DNA of 64,000 bases from Juglans regia (lineage: Eukaryota > Streptophyta > Magnoliopsida > Fagales > Juglandaceae): assembly GCF_001411555.2 (NCBI RefSeq), contig NC_049916.1, positions 28,414,558 to 28,478,557 of the forward strand. The letters are read 5' to 3'. Under the pieces are notes generated by a model that saw only the letters and a program-made list of their open reading frames with translations, ran no database searches and was not told where the DNA came from. The position numbers were made by a program, and so were the translations under genes. Below, one piece after another: positions 51,816-63,607 of the stretch (its first letter is position 1; every line of letters begins with the position of its first letter).

Positions 51816-54800
51816 TCAAAAGCTCCTGTGAATGGAGGAAACATCTCTCATACCTTGTAATGAAACTGGCTGCTCTCTTACACGTGATAAAACAATGGAA
51901 ACTTGCTCAATTGCAACATCTAGCCGCTCCTTGGACTTGGTAGATTCCGTTACCAGAGTTGATACCATACTCTGCAGAAACTGTATTCTTTCAGCATGAT
52001 CACTTGGAGTACTCTGAAGGAGCTTTGCAGAAGGTGTGCTGATCCGGCGCCAACGGATGGGAAGGTACCTATCTGGAATCTGAAAGCAATTTCCTGTCGA
52101 GAGAACTCGAAGGGCATGCCGACAAAGAATTCCAGAGAACTCGAAATGATGGCAACTGCAACTTATGATGCCTTCCCGTGGAACCCAATACACTTTCCGA
52201 CCACCCTCAGTTTTTGTGTGGTGTCTCACTAGAAAACCATCATCTACGTGAAAAGATGCATAGTGGGCAGCCAGAACAAGTTGTTCTTGTAGCTTAGAGA
52301 AGGCAAAAGGAGTCAGCATCGTGGCAGCATGGGATTCCATGGGGGCCCCTGTTTTCAGGCATATATTTTGGAGATTCTGTTGCATTGTTTGTTGTTCTCC
52401 AGTTTGATCTTTAAAATCTACGGCAACTGCAACCTGCCAGGGCAAATTAAAGTAAAACATAGGAAAAAGCTCTACTCAACTCAACTGAGCCTTAATCCTA
52501 ATTAATTAATCTATGCATAAGGGTAAAAACTAAAAACTCTTCGTGACAGTTTTCTGTCAATCTGTTGAACTGGAATCAAGTTCTGAATTAAGTACGGATT
52601 GATATCCAGTAACCTCATCAAGATTGAAAGAAAAATAATCCAAAACATGGAAATATAATAGTAAAAGCAACATTAAAAAAGTTAAAAACTTGCTATGCCA
52701 TGTCAAGCTGTTTCTGTTATTATTTTTTCGATAAGGGCATATTTTTATTTTAATGTGCATATCTTAATCCTCTCAAGCTTTCTAGCTCTCAGAACTTTTC
52801 AAGGTTAAATTTAGTCTGACAGTCTTGGTAGGGCTAACATTTCAAGTCAAGGACCAGGAAATAAACCTGGACACTCCACATTGGGTGGGGAATTAGGCAC
52901 TCTTTACAGGTACTAGGGTAAACTGCACATTAGTTACTTTTCTTTCTTCGATATGCACATATATATGTCCCTAATTATGTTAGCATGCATATCTTAATCA
53001 TCATAAGCTTTCCTGCTCCCAGGACCATTCAACTCTTAATTTAATCTGACAGTCTTGGTACGGCTAACATTTCAAGTCAAGGACCAGGAAATAAACCTGT
53101 ACCCGCCAGGCCGGGTAGGGGATAGGCATTAGGCACTATTTACAGGTACTAGGTCCAAATTGCCCATTAGTTACTTTTCTTTTTTCAATATTTTTGGGCA
53201 AAGACTTTATTGTGCTCAAGTTTTCTTCATTTTGCAATACTATATTAAAGTGATTAGTTTTTCTTATTAGCACGACTCATTATCATCAAATTTTATATAT
53301 GGCTTTTTGTCCAGGCACATGTCAACAGTATCTCTTTTCTTCCTTCAAATACCAGCACTAGGGCAAATATTTAACCAAAAGAACATAAAAAAAAAAAAAA
53401 AATCAAATAAAATCAAAAGCCCTTTATTTCAGTGATTTTATTTTCAGTAATCATGTCCTGCATATCTCAATAGTCACCATTTAACAACCTTCTGTGAATG
53501 GCAGAGTATTTCCACTCCTCACCATACTGTATCCAATACAATCTGCCTGTTTGACATGATTCAGGTTATGAAGAGAACATGTCTATATGTTTTGGCATCT
53601 TCAGATACACGAAGTCACAAAAATAATTGACCAAAACAAGGCATAGATTAATGATTACTGGACCAGAAAAGTTAAGTGCTTGCTGGGTTAGTATTAATAA
53701 CTTTTCCTTCCTCTCTCTTTATGGTGTGACAGAGAAAGACAGGGAGGGGTGGGGGCAGAAGCTTTTGAACATAAAAAGGCCAGTCTTGAAAAATCCCCAA
53801 CACATTCTCAGCATGCCCAAAGTGAAACAGGCTGCCAAGCACCAAAAATTTTATATACACAGAAAACAAAGAAATTTTATATCCTAATATTCTTATGAGG
53901 CTAGTCCTCACTGTTAGCAGCCCAAGATCTTTAATTGATACTGACTAAAATGTAGAACATGGTACTGATTACACTGAGCAATCATGGGTCATCACTTAGG
54001 AATACTTGCAAATATGGTAAGATGGGTACTAGAGAGGGGAATGGGTCCTATGGGGTGGGGGTTTGGAAACACATACAACGTGGTTGGGGGTTGTTTTCTC
54101 GTCATTCTAAATTCTTGGTGGGGGACGGCACTCGTATAAAATTTTGGAGGGACATTTGGTGTGGGGAGAAGGCTCTAGCGGACACCTTTCCTTCCGTTTT
54201 TCGTTTGGCATGTGATCAAGAGGCTTCAGTGGCGGATCTCATGGTTTGTTTAGAGGATCAACTCCATTGGAATGTCACCTTTAGTAGAGCAGCTCAAGAT
54301 TGGGAACTAAACAGTTTCGAGGCGTTTTTCAGTCGAGTGTACTCTACGAGAATGTCTGGATTGAGAGAAGATAAACTGTGGTGGAATCCGGCAGGTAAGG
54401 ATGTTTTTTCGGTTCGCTCCTTCTATAAGTCCCTTACTTTGCTTCCAAACACACATTTTCCTTGGAGAGGATTGTGGAGGAATAAAGCACCTCCAAAAGC
54501 ACTATTTTTCACTTGGACGGCGGCTCTGGGTAAGATTCTGACCACTGATAATTTGCGGAAGCGCCGGGTAATTATTCCAGAATGGTGTTGTACGTGCAAG
54601 AAAGCTGGCGAGACAATGGATCATCTTTTGTTACATTGTGAGACAGCTAGAGCACTGTAGAGCGATGTGTTCATTCAATTAGGGTTAAATTGGGCGATGC
54701 CTGCTACAGTGGTAGAGTTATTGGCTAGCTGGATATTGCCGGGTGGTGCTCCACAAATCAAAACTGTGTGGAAAATAGTTCCTCTTTGTATTATGTGGTG

Positions 54801-57403
54801 TATATGGTGGGAGCGTAATGAGCGGACATTTGAAGATAAGGAGTGGACAATAGAGGATCTTAGAATTTTATTTTTCTGTACCTTACTTCTTTGGGCTATT
54901 GCTGTAGATTTTAATGGCCTAAATGTACATGATTTTCTTCTTTCTTTTTTAGCAACTAGATAGGTTTTATCTCTTGTATACCACCTTGTATACCTGGGCT
55001 TTGCCTATTCTTATTTATACTACCGTTTACTTATCAAAAAAGAATACTTACAAAAAAATAAAAAAAATCATGACTTAAGATATAATAAAAAACAAACAGT
55101 AAATAATAATATGCTTATCTGATTGAACAGAAATAGTAAACGAGAATGGCATACTTGTTCTACAAAGTGTGCAAGCCGGGTCTGTGCACTCAAAAATCTT
55201 TGAATGAAAGCATTAATCGTCTTTGACTGGCCAGTTGTAGTCATTCCGGCAAAGAAATGGCTTCTCAAGAATGGTAATGCCCAAAGTGAGCGTAACCCAT
55301 ACAAATTGGCTATATGCCTGTTAGTATGCAACCCGAAAGAATTTACCATGTCCCTCCACCCGAGGTCAAAATCATCAACTGTCTCCAGATTATAGAGTCG
55401 AAAGAAGTCTGCCTTCCATTCGTTGTACCGTTCTCCCAGTACAGCATTGAACCAGGATGGAAATTTTGCCACAATCATCCATATGCAAAGAGCATGCTTA
55501 GTCGTAGTCATTTCGATGGTTATTGCTTCTTTGAGACACATATTTTGGTCAGTTAAAATTGTTTGTGGAGCCTTCCCATTCATGAACCCCAAGAATGCCT
55601 TCCATATGTACAATACAAAACAAAAATGCCAATGTCAAATTAAGAGCAGTGCAGCATTTTAGAAGAAAAATATGTGTGAATGTGCAATAGATTATTCATA
55701 AACAGATGAGAGTGCTAAATAAATTTTTTGGAACGGCCGTAGTTTTGAAGATAGAGAATGCTTGTTGGGAGAGGTTAGAGACTTTTTCTTCCATACAATA
55801 TTTCTTTGGGCATCTGCTATCGTACTTGATGGGGCCTGTTTTCATGATTTCATTGTTGCTTTTTCTAGTTCCTAACTGGTAATTAGGTGTTCTCTCTTGT
55901 ATACTCCGTGTGAACTTGGGCTATGCCTAATTACTTGGTTTAATAAATTTTTTTTTACCAATAGAAAAAAAAATCCTGAACAATACCAGGAGGTGCTCCA
56001 TCTGCATTTACAGGGGAAAAAGAGAGCCTGATCTCATACAAATTTACTACTACAAATCTGACTTGTACATTCTCAGTGAAAGTCTGGCCTGTTTCCCAAC
56101 ATTTAAGGTTGTAACATCGAGAATATTAACCCCCAATTAACATATTGAAACTGAACATTATTTTGTGCAAGGTCCAGAACCTGACTGGCCAATAATATCT
56201 AATCATCTGCCACATTAACTACTCCCTGATGCTATCTTAACATCCACATGTATAATTTTCAATGCCTATGTTTCTATGCATCAATGTCTCTTTTGCTTTT
56301 GTTTATGTCACATGAGAGAAAAGAAATCAAGTGAGTTGTCTGATTCGGATTAATTGCAGTCAAATGTACAATATAACTTGACAGATTAGTTGGAGAAAAA
56401 AAACAATTATTTTTCATGCCATTACCTTCAATGCCCACGAAAACGACCTCAGATTTTCCTCATGCAAAAGGACGCAGCCAAAGAAGCAAGGCATACCGTA
56501 ATTATTCATTCCGACCCAAATCCCCAGAGGCATGTCAAATGCAGTCAGGCGATGTGTTGTATCAAACACAACCGCATCACCAAATATCTCATATGAATGG
56601 ACCGATGACGCATATGACCATGCAATGTTCTCTAACCTGTGGTTTGAATCAAGCGTATACTCAAATCTGAAGTTGGGGTCTTTCTCCTTAATGTTTCTGC
56701 ACATTCTTAACAAGTCTATGCTCTCCTCTTCTGGATCTAATTTCCTAAACGATTGGAGTAAATTCCTCACATCCTTTTCAGTGAAGGGTAAATATCCAGG
56801 CTCTACACACTTCTCAAGCTCCATAAGTCTCATCATCTGGTGCACAGAGATGCCTGTTTTGGCAAACATAAGGATTCTGCCCTTGTCTGTATCTGATATG
56901 GTCCGGTATGCAGGAAGGAAACGAACTTGATTTGGTTCTAAGAGCTCATGATTATGGTGATTTGCAAAACCTGTGACACGCCATTCTGGTGCCCCTAATT
57001 CTGTTGTCTTGCTTATCCGCAAGTATGCTTGACATCCACACCTTGAGGATTTACGGTTTCTTTGAGGTTTACTTTCACTTGAGGTTTTAATAGGGGTGTT
57101 GCCAGCACGGTGGCACACAAAGTAGCGTCTCGTAAGTCCTTTTCCAATCCCATCCTTTCCCTCTGTACGATGGCGCCGGATTGAGAAGCCGCATCGCTTT
57201 GCAAATTCACTATAAAATTCATAAGCAGAATCATGAGTAGCAAATCTTTGCCCAATGAATGGAATTGCATCATTAGTGGTTTCTAAGGAAAGCCTGGTTT
57301 CATCAGGTGATTCCTCTGTGCTACTGCTATCATCCAGGGACAAAGATCTTTGATCTGAGGGATCATCATACACCACCAACATCGGTCCAGCCTCTTCAGA
57401 CAT
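51816..57403 (-). CDS. FRS11: FAR1-RELATED SEQUENCE 11-like protein
   Basis: A nuclear protein of the FHY3/FAR1 family, transcription regulators derived from a MULE (Mutator-like) transposase. Three coding exons (descending), 57403-56426, 55598-55155 and 52433-51816, join in frame to 679 aa. The N-terminal FAR1 C2H2-type DNA-binding domain (about 62-155) runs FYSEFAKRCGFSIRRHRTEG, then RRYFVCHRAG, SSRCGCQAY and FANHHNHEL. The MULE transposase-like core (about 270-400) has GDAVVFDTTHR and QTILTDQNMCLKEAI. A SWIM zinc finger, CSCHHFEFSGILCRHALRVL, lies in exon 3. A coiled Lys/Glu-rich C-terminus ends RDVSSIHRSF. Length and the start (MSEEAGPMLVVYDDPSDQRS) fit FRS11 best. Intron 2 (2.7 kb) carries a LINE and a tandem duplication; intron 1 carries a LINE tail. 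Confidence 0.94.
52757..53190. repeat. Tandem duplication, unit about 230 bp, in FRS11 intron 2
   Basis: Copy 1 (52757-52954) and copy 2 (52987-53190) share long words, such as GGCTAACATTTCAAGTCAAG, then GACCAGGAAATAAACCTG, and TTTACAGGTACTAGG followed by CATTAGTTACTTTTCTTT. They differ by scattered substitutions and a few small indels. No similarity to a known element is visible. Confidence 0.8.
54013..55041 (+). mobile_element. 5'-truncated LINE in FRS11 intron 2
   Basis: About 1.03 kb of ORF2 C-terminus plus 3' UTR and A-rich tail. The frame opens near 54013 (YGKMGTREGNGSYGVGVWKH) and runs through GDGTRIKFWRDIWCGEK. It then covers the zinc-binding region (KAPPKALFFTWTAALGKILT, WCCTCKKAGETMDHLLLHCE). 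One TAG near 54658 interrupts it, and it continues as CIWWERNERTFEDKEWT to about 54963. Target-site duplication: GAATACTTGCAAA (54000-54012) and GAATACTTACAAA (55042-55054), one mismatch in 13. It is antisense to the host gene. Confidence 0.88.
55720..55975 (+). mobile_element. LINE 3' end in FRS11 intron 1
   Basis: The frame reads WNGRSFEDRECLLGEVRDFF and LDGACFHDFIVAFSSS, the last residues of the LINE ORF2. The shared tail (CTTGTATACTCCGTGTG, GGGCTATGCCTAATTACTTG) and an A-rich end follow. Confidence 0.75.
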
Positions 57404-58756
57404 ACTTTCTCATTAACCCACCCAAGGCCAACCTAAGACCCTATGTCTATAAAAAAAATAAAAAAATAAAAAGAAAGAAAGAAAGAAAAACCATTAGGGG
57501 ACTAAGTCCCAACAGATGGAATATATTTTTTCACAAAAGATTAAAAAAAACAAAAACAAAAACAAAAACAAAAGGGGCATAAAATTAATTTAATTTCATA
57601 ACAAATTAAAAGGACACAAGTATAAATGTAAGAATAATAAATGCCACCTAGTTTTTTTTCTTGTGTTTTTCATGTATACTACATGTGTCCTTGGGTCTTT
57701 CTATTAATAAAATTTCTATGATTACCTATCAAAAAAAAAAAAAACTAGTCTAAATGCTGGTCAAAACTTAGCACAAAGAAAATAATTGAAAAAATAGCAA
57801 CCATGGGGATAATTATTTAATAATCAACTCAAATATCATTTTCGAATACATAAAATTTGTAAATTCTATAAAAATGTAGAAGAAAAAAGTTAGCAAAATT
57901 AATGTTGTTTAGATGATTTTACAGGGATATGAAACAAGCTTTGATACAGCTCCTGAAAGGATTTTACAGGAATCTCCCAAGTAGCTTAGATGGGTCCCTA
58001 AATAGAGTTTATGTTGATTATCAAAATTTGAAAATTTTGGTAAATGTTACTATAGAGCTCAGGTTTAATTCAAGTCAAACTCCCCCTTATAGTTAAATGT
58101 TGGAATTTGGAAAGAAAGGCCATAATACAAAATGATCATTACGAATGCTACTCCCGTGTTTTAATTTATGTTCAATTCTATCTCAAAAATTTTGTTGCAT
58201 GTCCAGGTTTTTCTCAAGAAAACACCTAATGCAGTTCAAATGCATGATTATCTGTCCCAAAATACAAAACCAGTATCAAATCCTTTTCCACGTTTCCTCC
58301 TATTTAATTAGATCACATCACTAGCTCTTTTTTTCACAGGCATTGTTTGATTTTGCATAATCTCTACCAGTCAATGAAAGTCTTACAAAGTACAAACCAT
58401 TTTGTAATTTTGTGTTAAAATTCAATCATATTCATCCAAAGCATCATACACCCAAATCATATTTCTCCAAACAACCTCGGAATCTCAATCATTTTAAGCT
58501 TCTTTCCCTGTTTATGATTTCATTGCAAACAACTACACACATATAGACAACCACATGCTTTGCATATATAAACAGCTCAATTCAATTGCATTTCCCAAAC
58601 ATACTGCAAAATTGAGGATAGCCCATTATCGAAAAATGGAAAATTCACAATGGGTTTTTGTCGTCAGCTACGATTAAATCACTCGAACACGATTTCCTTT
58701 CATTAAAGAGTCACTGTCTGCACGTTTTACTCCAGATTAAAAATAATGAAAATTAC

Positions 58757-58763
<7 letters not shown>
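57404..58763 (-). other. FRS11 5' flank / probable leader intron
   Basis: No coding frame seen. A possible splice acceptor, GGTCTTAG, ends at about 57436. A donor-like GTATGT begins near 58757, just below the GA run, which would make most of this stretch a 5'-UTR intron. A short LINE tail, sense to the + strand, lies at about 57655-57745 and ends GATTACCTATC plus A's. AAAG and AAAAAC repeats occur at 57470-57490 and 57550-57575. Confidence 0.4.

Positions 58764-58814
<51 letters not shown>
58764..58814 (-). repeat. (GA/CT)25 microsatellite in FRS11 leader
   Basis: About 25 GA units (CT on the FRS11 coding strand), positioned between the TATA box and the presumed leader splice donor. Confidence 0.9.
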
Positions 58815-58815
<1 letters not shown>

Positions 58816-58908
58816 CTACCATTCATGTCAAGGATTCCATGTGTAGATTGAGAAGCCGGGTGTTTTCGGGGACTTGCCCTAAAATGCGCTGGGAGGTGAC
58901 GGGAGACC

Positions 58909-58915
58909 TTATATA
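58909..58915 (-). promoter_or_regulatory. TATA box, probable FRS11 promoter
   Basis: The minus strand reads GGGACTATATAAGGTCTCCC, a strong plant TATA context. A GC-richer leader-like segment with a tiny upstream frame (MESLT, stop) and then the CT microsatellite follow toward FRS11. The only gene it could serve on this strand is FRS11, 1.5 kb away, through a leader intron. Confidence 0.55.
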
Positions 58916-59225
58916 GTCCCTGCGCACTTTACTATCTGACGCCTTCTTTGTTCCCAAACAGTGTTCTTGTTCGATTTTAGGACTTAATAATTTGCATGCC
59001 CAAACATACGCATTATTATTGCTTATCATCATCATTATTTATTTATTTTTTTTAGAAGGACGCTTATCATTATTATTGCTTATCATTATCAATAACCTTA
59101 TCATTATCCCTTTTATTGCTTTCTAAATGTTTTAAAAACTGAAATTATTATTGGAAATTTGGAAAGGTTAGCCGAGTACCCTACTCGGTACTCGGGTATC
59201 GTCTGAATTTTAGATCCATAAACTA

Positions 59226-59616
59226 TATTACGATTTCACATCGATTAAGTATGAGATTGGTTGATAGTTTATAAGCCCCTAAGCACAATTTCCTTGTAAG
59301 TTAGTTTTCAAGGGTGAGCTCTACCTAATGGGTTCACAACAAATGGTATCAGAGTCACCCTACGTCTAAGGCCATGTTGCGACGGTTGCAATCGTACGAC
59401 ACAGTGGGTGATGCCGGCATGATAGTGTTTATCAGGTGCTAGGAAAAGACCTAGCGCACAGCCAGCCAGTGTGAGCGCCAGGATTGTCGTGAACAGTGGC
59501 TGTTACGATCCCACATCGACTAAGTATGAGATTTGTTGATGGTTTATAAGTTCCTAGGCATCATTCCCTTATAAGTTAGCTTTCAAGGATGAGTTCTACC
59601 TAATGGGTTCATAACA
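59226..59616 (+). mobile_element. TRIM (miniature LTR retrotransposon), complete
   Basis: Two direct repeats of exactly 116 bp, at 59226-59341 and 59501-59616, share words such as TAAGTATGAGAT, GGTTTATAAG and CTACCTAATGGGTTCA. The 3' one begins TGTTACG and ends AACA (TG...CA). Two bases after the 5' repeat comes TGGTATCAGAGTC, a primer-binding site for initiator methionine tRNA (one mismatch to the usual TGGTATCAGAGCC). The interior is only 159 bp with no coding. A perfect 5-bp target-site duplication, AACTA, lies at 59221-59225 and 59617-59621. I see no convincing polypurine tract. It could be read on either strand only through the PBS, which sets it as +. Confidence 0.9.
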
Positions 59617-59903
59617 AACTATCAACTATCCATAAAAAGAAGTTTTTTCTTGCAAGGAAAAATGTTTCTCTCTCCATTCAGTTTTAAATATTATATGGGA
59701 TTTCTTCAAAAAAAAAAAAAATTATATGGGATAATCTTGGTTATTATACATTATGTTGACAAGAAAATGACTACAAAATGTCATCTTTTACAATATATAG
59801 ATGTTATGTATTTTAAACTGGAATAGAGAGGATTCTTATCCAGAAGTTATTAACTGTGTCTCCATACGTCAAACGTGGATAATGATTTGTGGGGTGATTT
59901 TAA

Positions 59904-59985
59904 TCCCATAAATTTCCAAAGAGGTGAAAGGGATGAAAAGACTTTCCCATAAATTTCCAAAGAGGTGAAAGGGATGAAAAGACTT
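59904..59985. repeat. Perfect tandem duplication of 41 bp
   Basis: The unit starts TCCCATAAATTTCCAAAGAG and ends GATGAAAAGACTT. It occurs at 59904-59944 and again, identical, at 59945-59985. Confidence 0.95.
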
Positions 59986-60004
59986 TAGGGGATTTGAGGA
60001 CCAA

Positions 60005-60640
60005 GAGGCTGGTTTGGATGCTAAAAGTATTTCAAATGATCGAATTTATCTGTGAATTAAGATATTTGAGTATGTTTTCATGTAGGTCTTATTAAAGTGT
60101 GTTTAGATGAATTAAATAGGTTGAGATATATTGTTTAATATTTTATGAGAAGTTAAAAAAGTAGTGGATCCCATTAATAATTTATTTGTTGTTGCAGTGA
60201 TGGAATAATTATTTTATTTATATGTTTTACAAATAAAAATCTCATCAATGAATAGCGTTGAGTTAAGATGAAATAAGTTGTGTGTGTTTAGATGGGGAGT
60301 ATATCCATCTATATGAAACTATCTCAGATGATCTGAGATAGTCTTACTGAGATAGTCTTATTGTCCAAAACCAACCTTATAGAACTAGGATTCAGAAGGA
60401 AATCTAAGGTTGTGTTTGGGTGCTGAGGTGATCATCAGATGATATGAGTTGGTATGTCTAAAATAGTGTTTTATGGATTCTATTAAGATGTGTTTGAATG
60501 TATGAAATAGGTTAAGATATGTATTTGAATGTATAAAGTAGATTAAGATATATTTTCTTATGGAAAGTTGAAAAAGCAGGAGATCCCATCAATAATTGGT
60601 TTGAGATATGCTGAGAGAGATCAACACCCAAAAATAGCCT
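60005..60640. mobile_element. MITE-like AT-rich elements with palindromes
   Basis: Two related segments (about 60005-60400 and 60410-60640) begin GGTTTGGATGC and GTGTTTGGGTGCTGAGG, and both contain AAATAGGTTGAGATAT / AAATAGGTTAAGATATG. A near-perfect palindrome, CTATCTCAG-AT-G-AT-CTGAGATAG, lies at 60319-60341. Family and exact limits are uncertain. Confidence 0.4.
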
Positions 60641-61457
60641 AATATTCGAGCAAATGGTAAATTTGTCAGGCAAACATAAAAGAAAGAATTATCTAATTTG
60701 TAAGTAGTAAAAATTTTAAATTTTTTGTATCTACTTGTCGACTTGTAAATACTAGAGTTTTTACATGTTGTGTTTGTGCAAAGAGACTAGTTGACGATGT
60801 TGACATGCAGAAAAAGGAGGAAGAAGATTTGGAGAGAGAGACTTGAGTCGAGTCGAGTGTGGGGGTGACCAAGGGATTAATGGGAAAGTAATTTACACTT
60901 AGATTGGGATCCAAGCATGCTTATGTGGTTATTGGTTGACCTTCGATTCTAAGTGGTCTCTGCCCACTTGTAACACCCCACTCCCCCAATGTTAAGAATG
61001 ACGTTATTTCTATAAGAGTTGGAGTGCTACTACTGATTTTGATTTAAAGATAATTGTCTTAAAGAAGTGCCAGATACAAAGATTCATTATAATAAATAAG
61101 TTGTTTTTATTAAAATACTGAAGTTATAAATGATAGTGTGCGGAAGCATTTATAAAAAAATTTCTTGAACTTTATACTATTAAAACCATAATTTAAAATC
61201 TTTGCATTTGATCTAGGCCTCTATCACACCTCCTTGGACAAAGTCCCGTTCTACAACTTTACCTTCATAATATTCTAACATTGGATGGTTTAAAAATAAA
61301 ACAACAACCAAAATGAGTTGAAGACTCAATAAGAAACCCATCATAATGTAAACATATTTACATAAGGTTTTTCATAAAATATTTTATGTGGAGAATTGAA
61401 GTCAAAATCAATCATACGTATGTTTATGACATGCATAACTTATCTTGGTTTATCTAA

Positions 61458-61506
61458 CTTAGAACAAGTCTCTCTCTTGTTCTAAGTTCAAATACTGTTT
61501 GAACTT
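61458..61506. repeat. Two adjoining perfect hairpins
   Basis: CTTAGAACAAG (61458-61468), a 7-nt loop, then CTTGTTCTAAG (61476-61486). Overlapping it, AAGTTCAAA (61484-61492), a 5-nt loop, and TTTGAACTT (61498-61506). The 11-bp and 9-bp stems share AAG, so only one can be fully paired at a time. Confidence 0.8.
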
Positions 61507-61599
61507 AGTTGGTATGAAGTCTAGAGTCTGTCCCCATTAGGGAGACAATGCAGGAATAAGCCAATGATGAGGGTTGATGAACACTTGGCAAATAAATAT

Positions 61600-62242
61600 T
61601 TTGCCAGGGTGGAGATTTGTAATAGATGTGTCAATACATTTATCTGTTACTTTTTATTTTACTAATATGGTTTTTCTCTTAATTGAATAAATGGATGAGG
61701 GATAAGTGGCAAAATCAGGACCCTTGAAGTTAATAAGACTGAGCTACTTGATCACGTGAGAAGCTCGTCACTGCATCTGAGGAATCAAGTGTTGAAGCCG
61801 CTGGATCACTACATGTGTTGGCATCTGTTTCATCTTATATATTCATAGCTATCCATTTTGTAAACACTAATTCATTCATTTTGTACATTCTGTTGTTTTG
61901 AGAGGCTTCGATAGAGAGAGTAGAGAGGGTCGAACCTAGGGTTTGTTAGGGTTTCACTTGGAGGGAAAAATCAGTGCGATTTTCTGGTGTGAGAGTGAAG
62001 GCTTTGTAAATACAAGTGGTTCTGAGGTTTCTCTATGAAGGACATTGATTATCAATAAAGCTCTGAGGCCATTCCTGCCATGGACGTAGACCATTAGGGT
62101 CGAACCACGTATATCGGTTGTGTTGATTCTTTCTTTTTCTTTTTCTTGTTGTTTCTTTGATTATTGATTCTTATTCTTGTTATTTCTTATTCTATTTTGC
62201 GATTTGTATTATTTCCGAATCTTGTTTGGTTCTGTCAGTGTA
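61600..62242 (+). mobile_element. Copia-type LTR with remnant polypurine tract
   Basis: GCCAGGGTGGAGAT (61602-61615) looks like the polypurine tract that precedes the 3' LTR of plant Ty1/copia elements. The LTR would start TGTAATAG at about 61617. Toward the end, AATAAAGCTCTGAGGC, then CATGGACGTAGACC and GTCGAACCACGTATATC match the usual plant copia LTR 3' region. An end near 62239 (GTTCTGTCA) is a guess. No internal genes and no 5' LTR are seen upstream, so this is a remnant. Confidence 0.5.
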
Positions 62243-63600
62243 TATTCACTATCGTACTTTGTTATTTGAGTTATGTATAAAGAAGGACTTAGAATAATTC
62301 TCAACATGATCGTTAACTCTGTTCATGACAAAACTTATAATATCTTTTGGATTCTTCTTTGAAAAGAGATGGAAAATCTTACAAATTAAGATTTGGCCGG
62401 TAGGAATATGCATGCAGTCCTGTTTGTAATTTAAGGACACATTGATCAGCACGTACTGTGCGCGAGATCAGTACTAATATTATCATTTCTAGAAATGATA
62501 TTATGATAAAACTTATGTATGTAAACAAGGCTATGAATAAGGGATGCAGGGGGAATAACATTGATCATGACATATAAAAACTTTATATATTGATTAGAAA
62601 TTATTACTCACAGCAAAATGTTGGATTTGAGGGGTGAGTTGAGATCAGAAAGTCAAGGTTTGAAGTAGTTTGAGTCTTTTTTTGAGTCTTTGAAGTATTC
62701 ACAATTGACATCCCTGAAAATTAAGAAAGAGTAGAAAATGGTGACATATTGAATTCAATTGAAACTCATGATCGATGTACAATCTACATCGAGTTTAGCA
62801 GCTAGCTTCTAATTAAACGAATATAAATATAAATTAGTGCATATATATTATTTAGAACGAAAATGCAGACAATTAAAAGATAAATGGTTATTCTTTGTTC
62901 AATATTTCCTGCTACTCTGTTTTTGGTTTCCCTCCACAATGTTCTTGTATCATTGTATATATTTTATTCTTTCTCGTTGTTTGATTTTAAGAAATCCTCT
63001 ACTTTTGCTTCTTGTTGACAATTTTTTTTTTTTTTTAAATTTCCTTTATCATTTAATTTGATGCGGACTTTGTTCAAAACACTTGCAATATCGTTTTCAT
63101 GATGATCCTTTTTACAAGGATTACTCCATGTTGGTACAAAAGGGCTGCAAAATAGAAAATAGTGAGAGAGCTTCATGGCGCGTTACGAATGTCGCTTTCT
63201 TTAAGACAATATTCGCCCCCACCAATAACAGTATGCACACGGATTATAAGCGGATTTGCCTCCAAGATATAATGAAGTCCAGAACAAGTCTGTTTGTCTA
63301 ACTGCGTTATGCACACACGAAATTAGACCCTGAATACCCTCAGATTTTGCTATTCAGCTAAGAGATTAGAAATCTGTTTTCTGCAGAATGAACATATATT
63401 AATAACAAGTTTTTAAGAAATGAAAACTTTTGAGAGAGAGAATTTAGAAATTGACTTCTTGAACTCTATGATTTTATATTTAAATTCATAGGCCAATGGG
63501 TCTATTTATAAAGGGCAAATGATGTGAAAGAAAAGTTGTAACTTTTCATTTTTCTGTAATATCTGATGCGAATATGTATATGAATTACGTCTGCTGCCAA
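62243..63600. other. Right-hand non-coding stretch
   Basis: AT-rich, with only short unrecognised open frames. A 20-bp perfect palindrome around ATCATTTCTAGAAATGAT lies near 62484-62503. A poly(T) run is at about 63022-63036. No gene seen. Confidence 0.45.
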
Positions 63601-63607
63601 CCAACAC

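Noticed and set aside
60693..60914. Serine-rich minus-strand frame
   Set aside because: Low complexity and no coding context; surrounded by MITE-like DNA.
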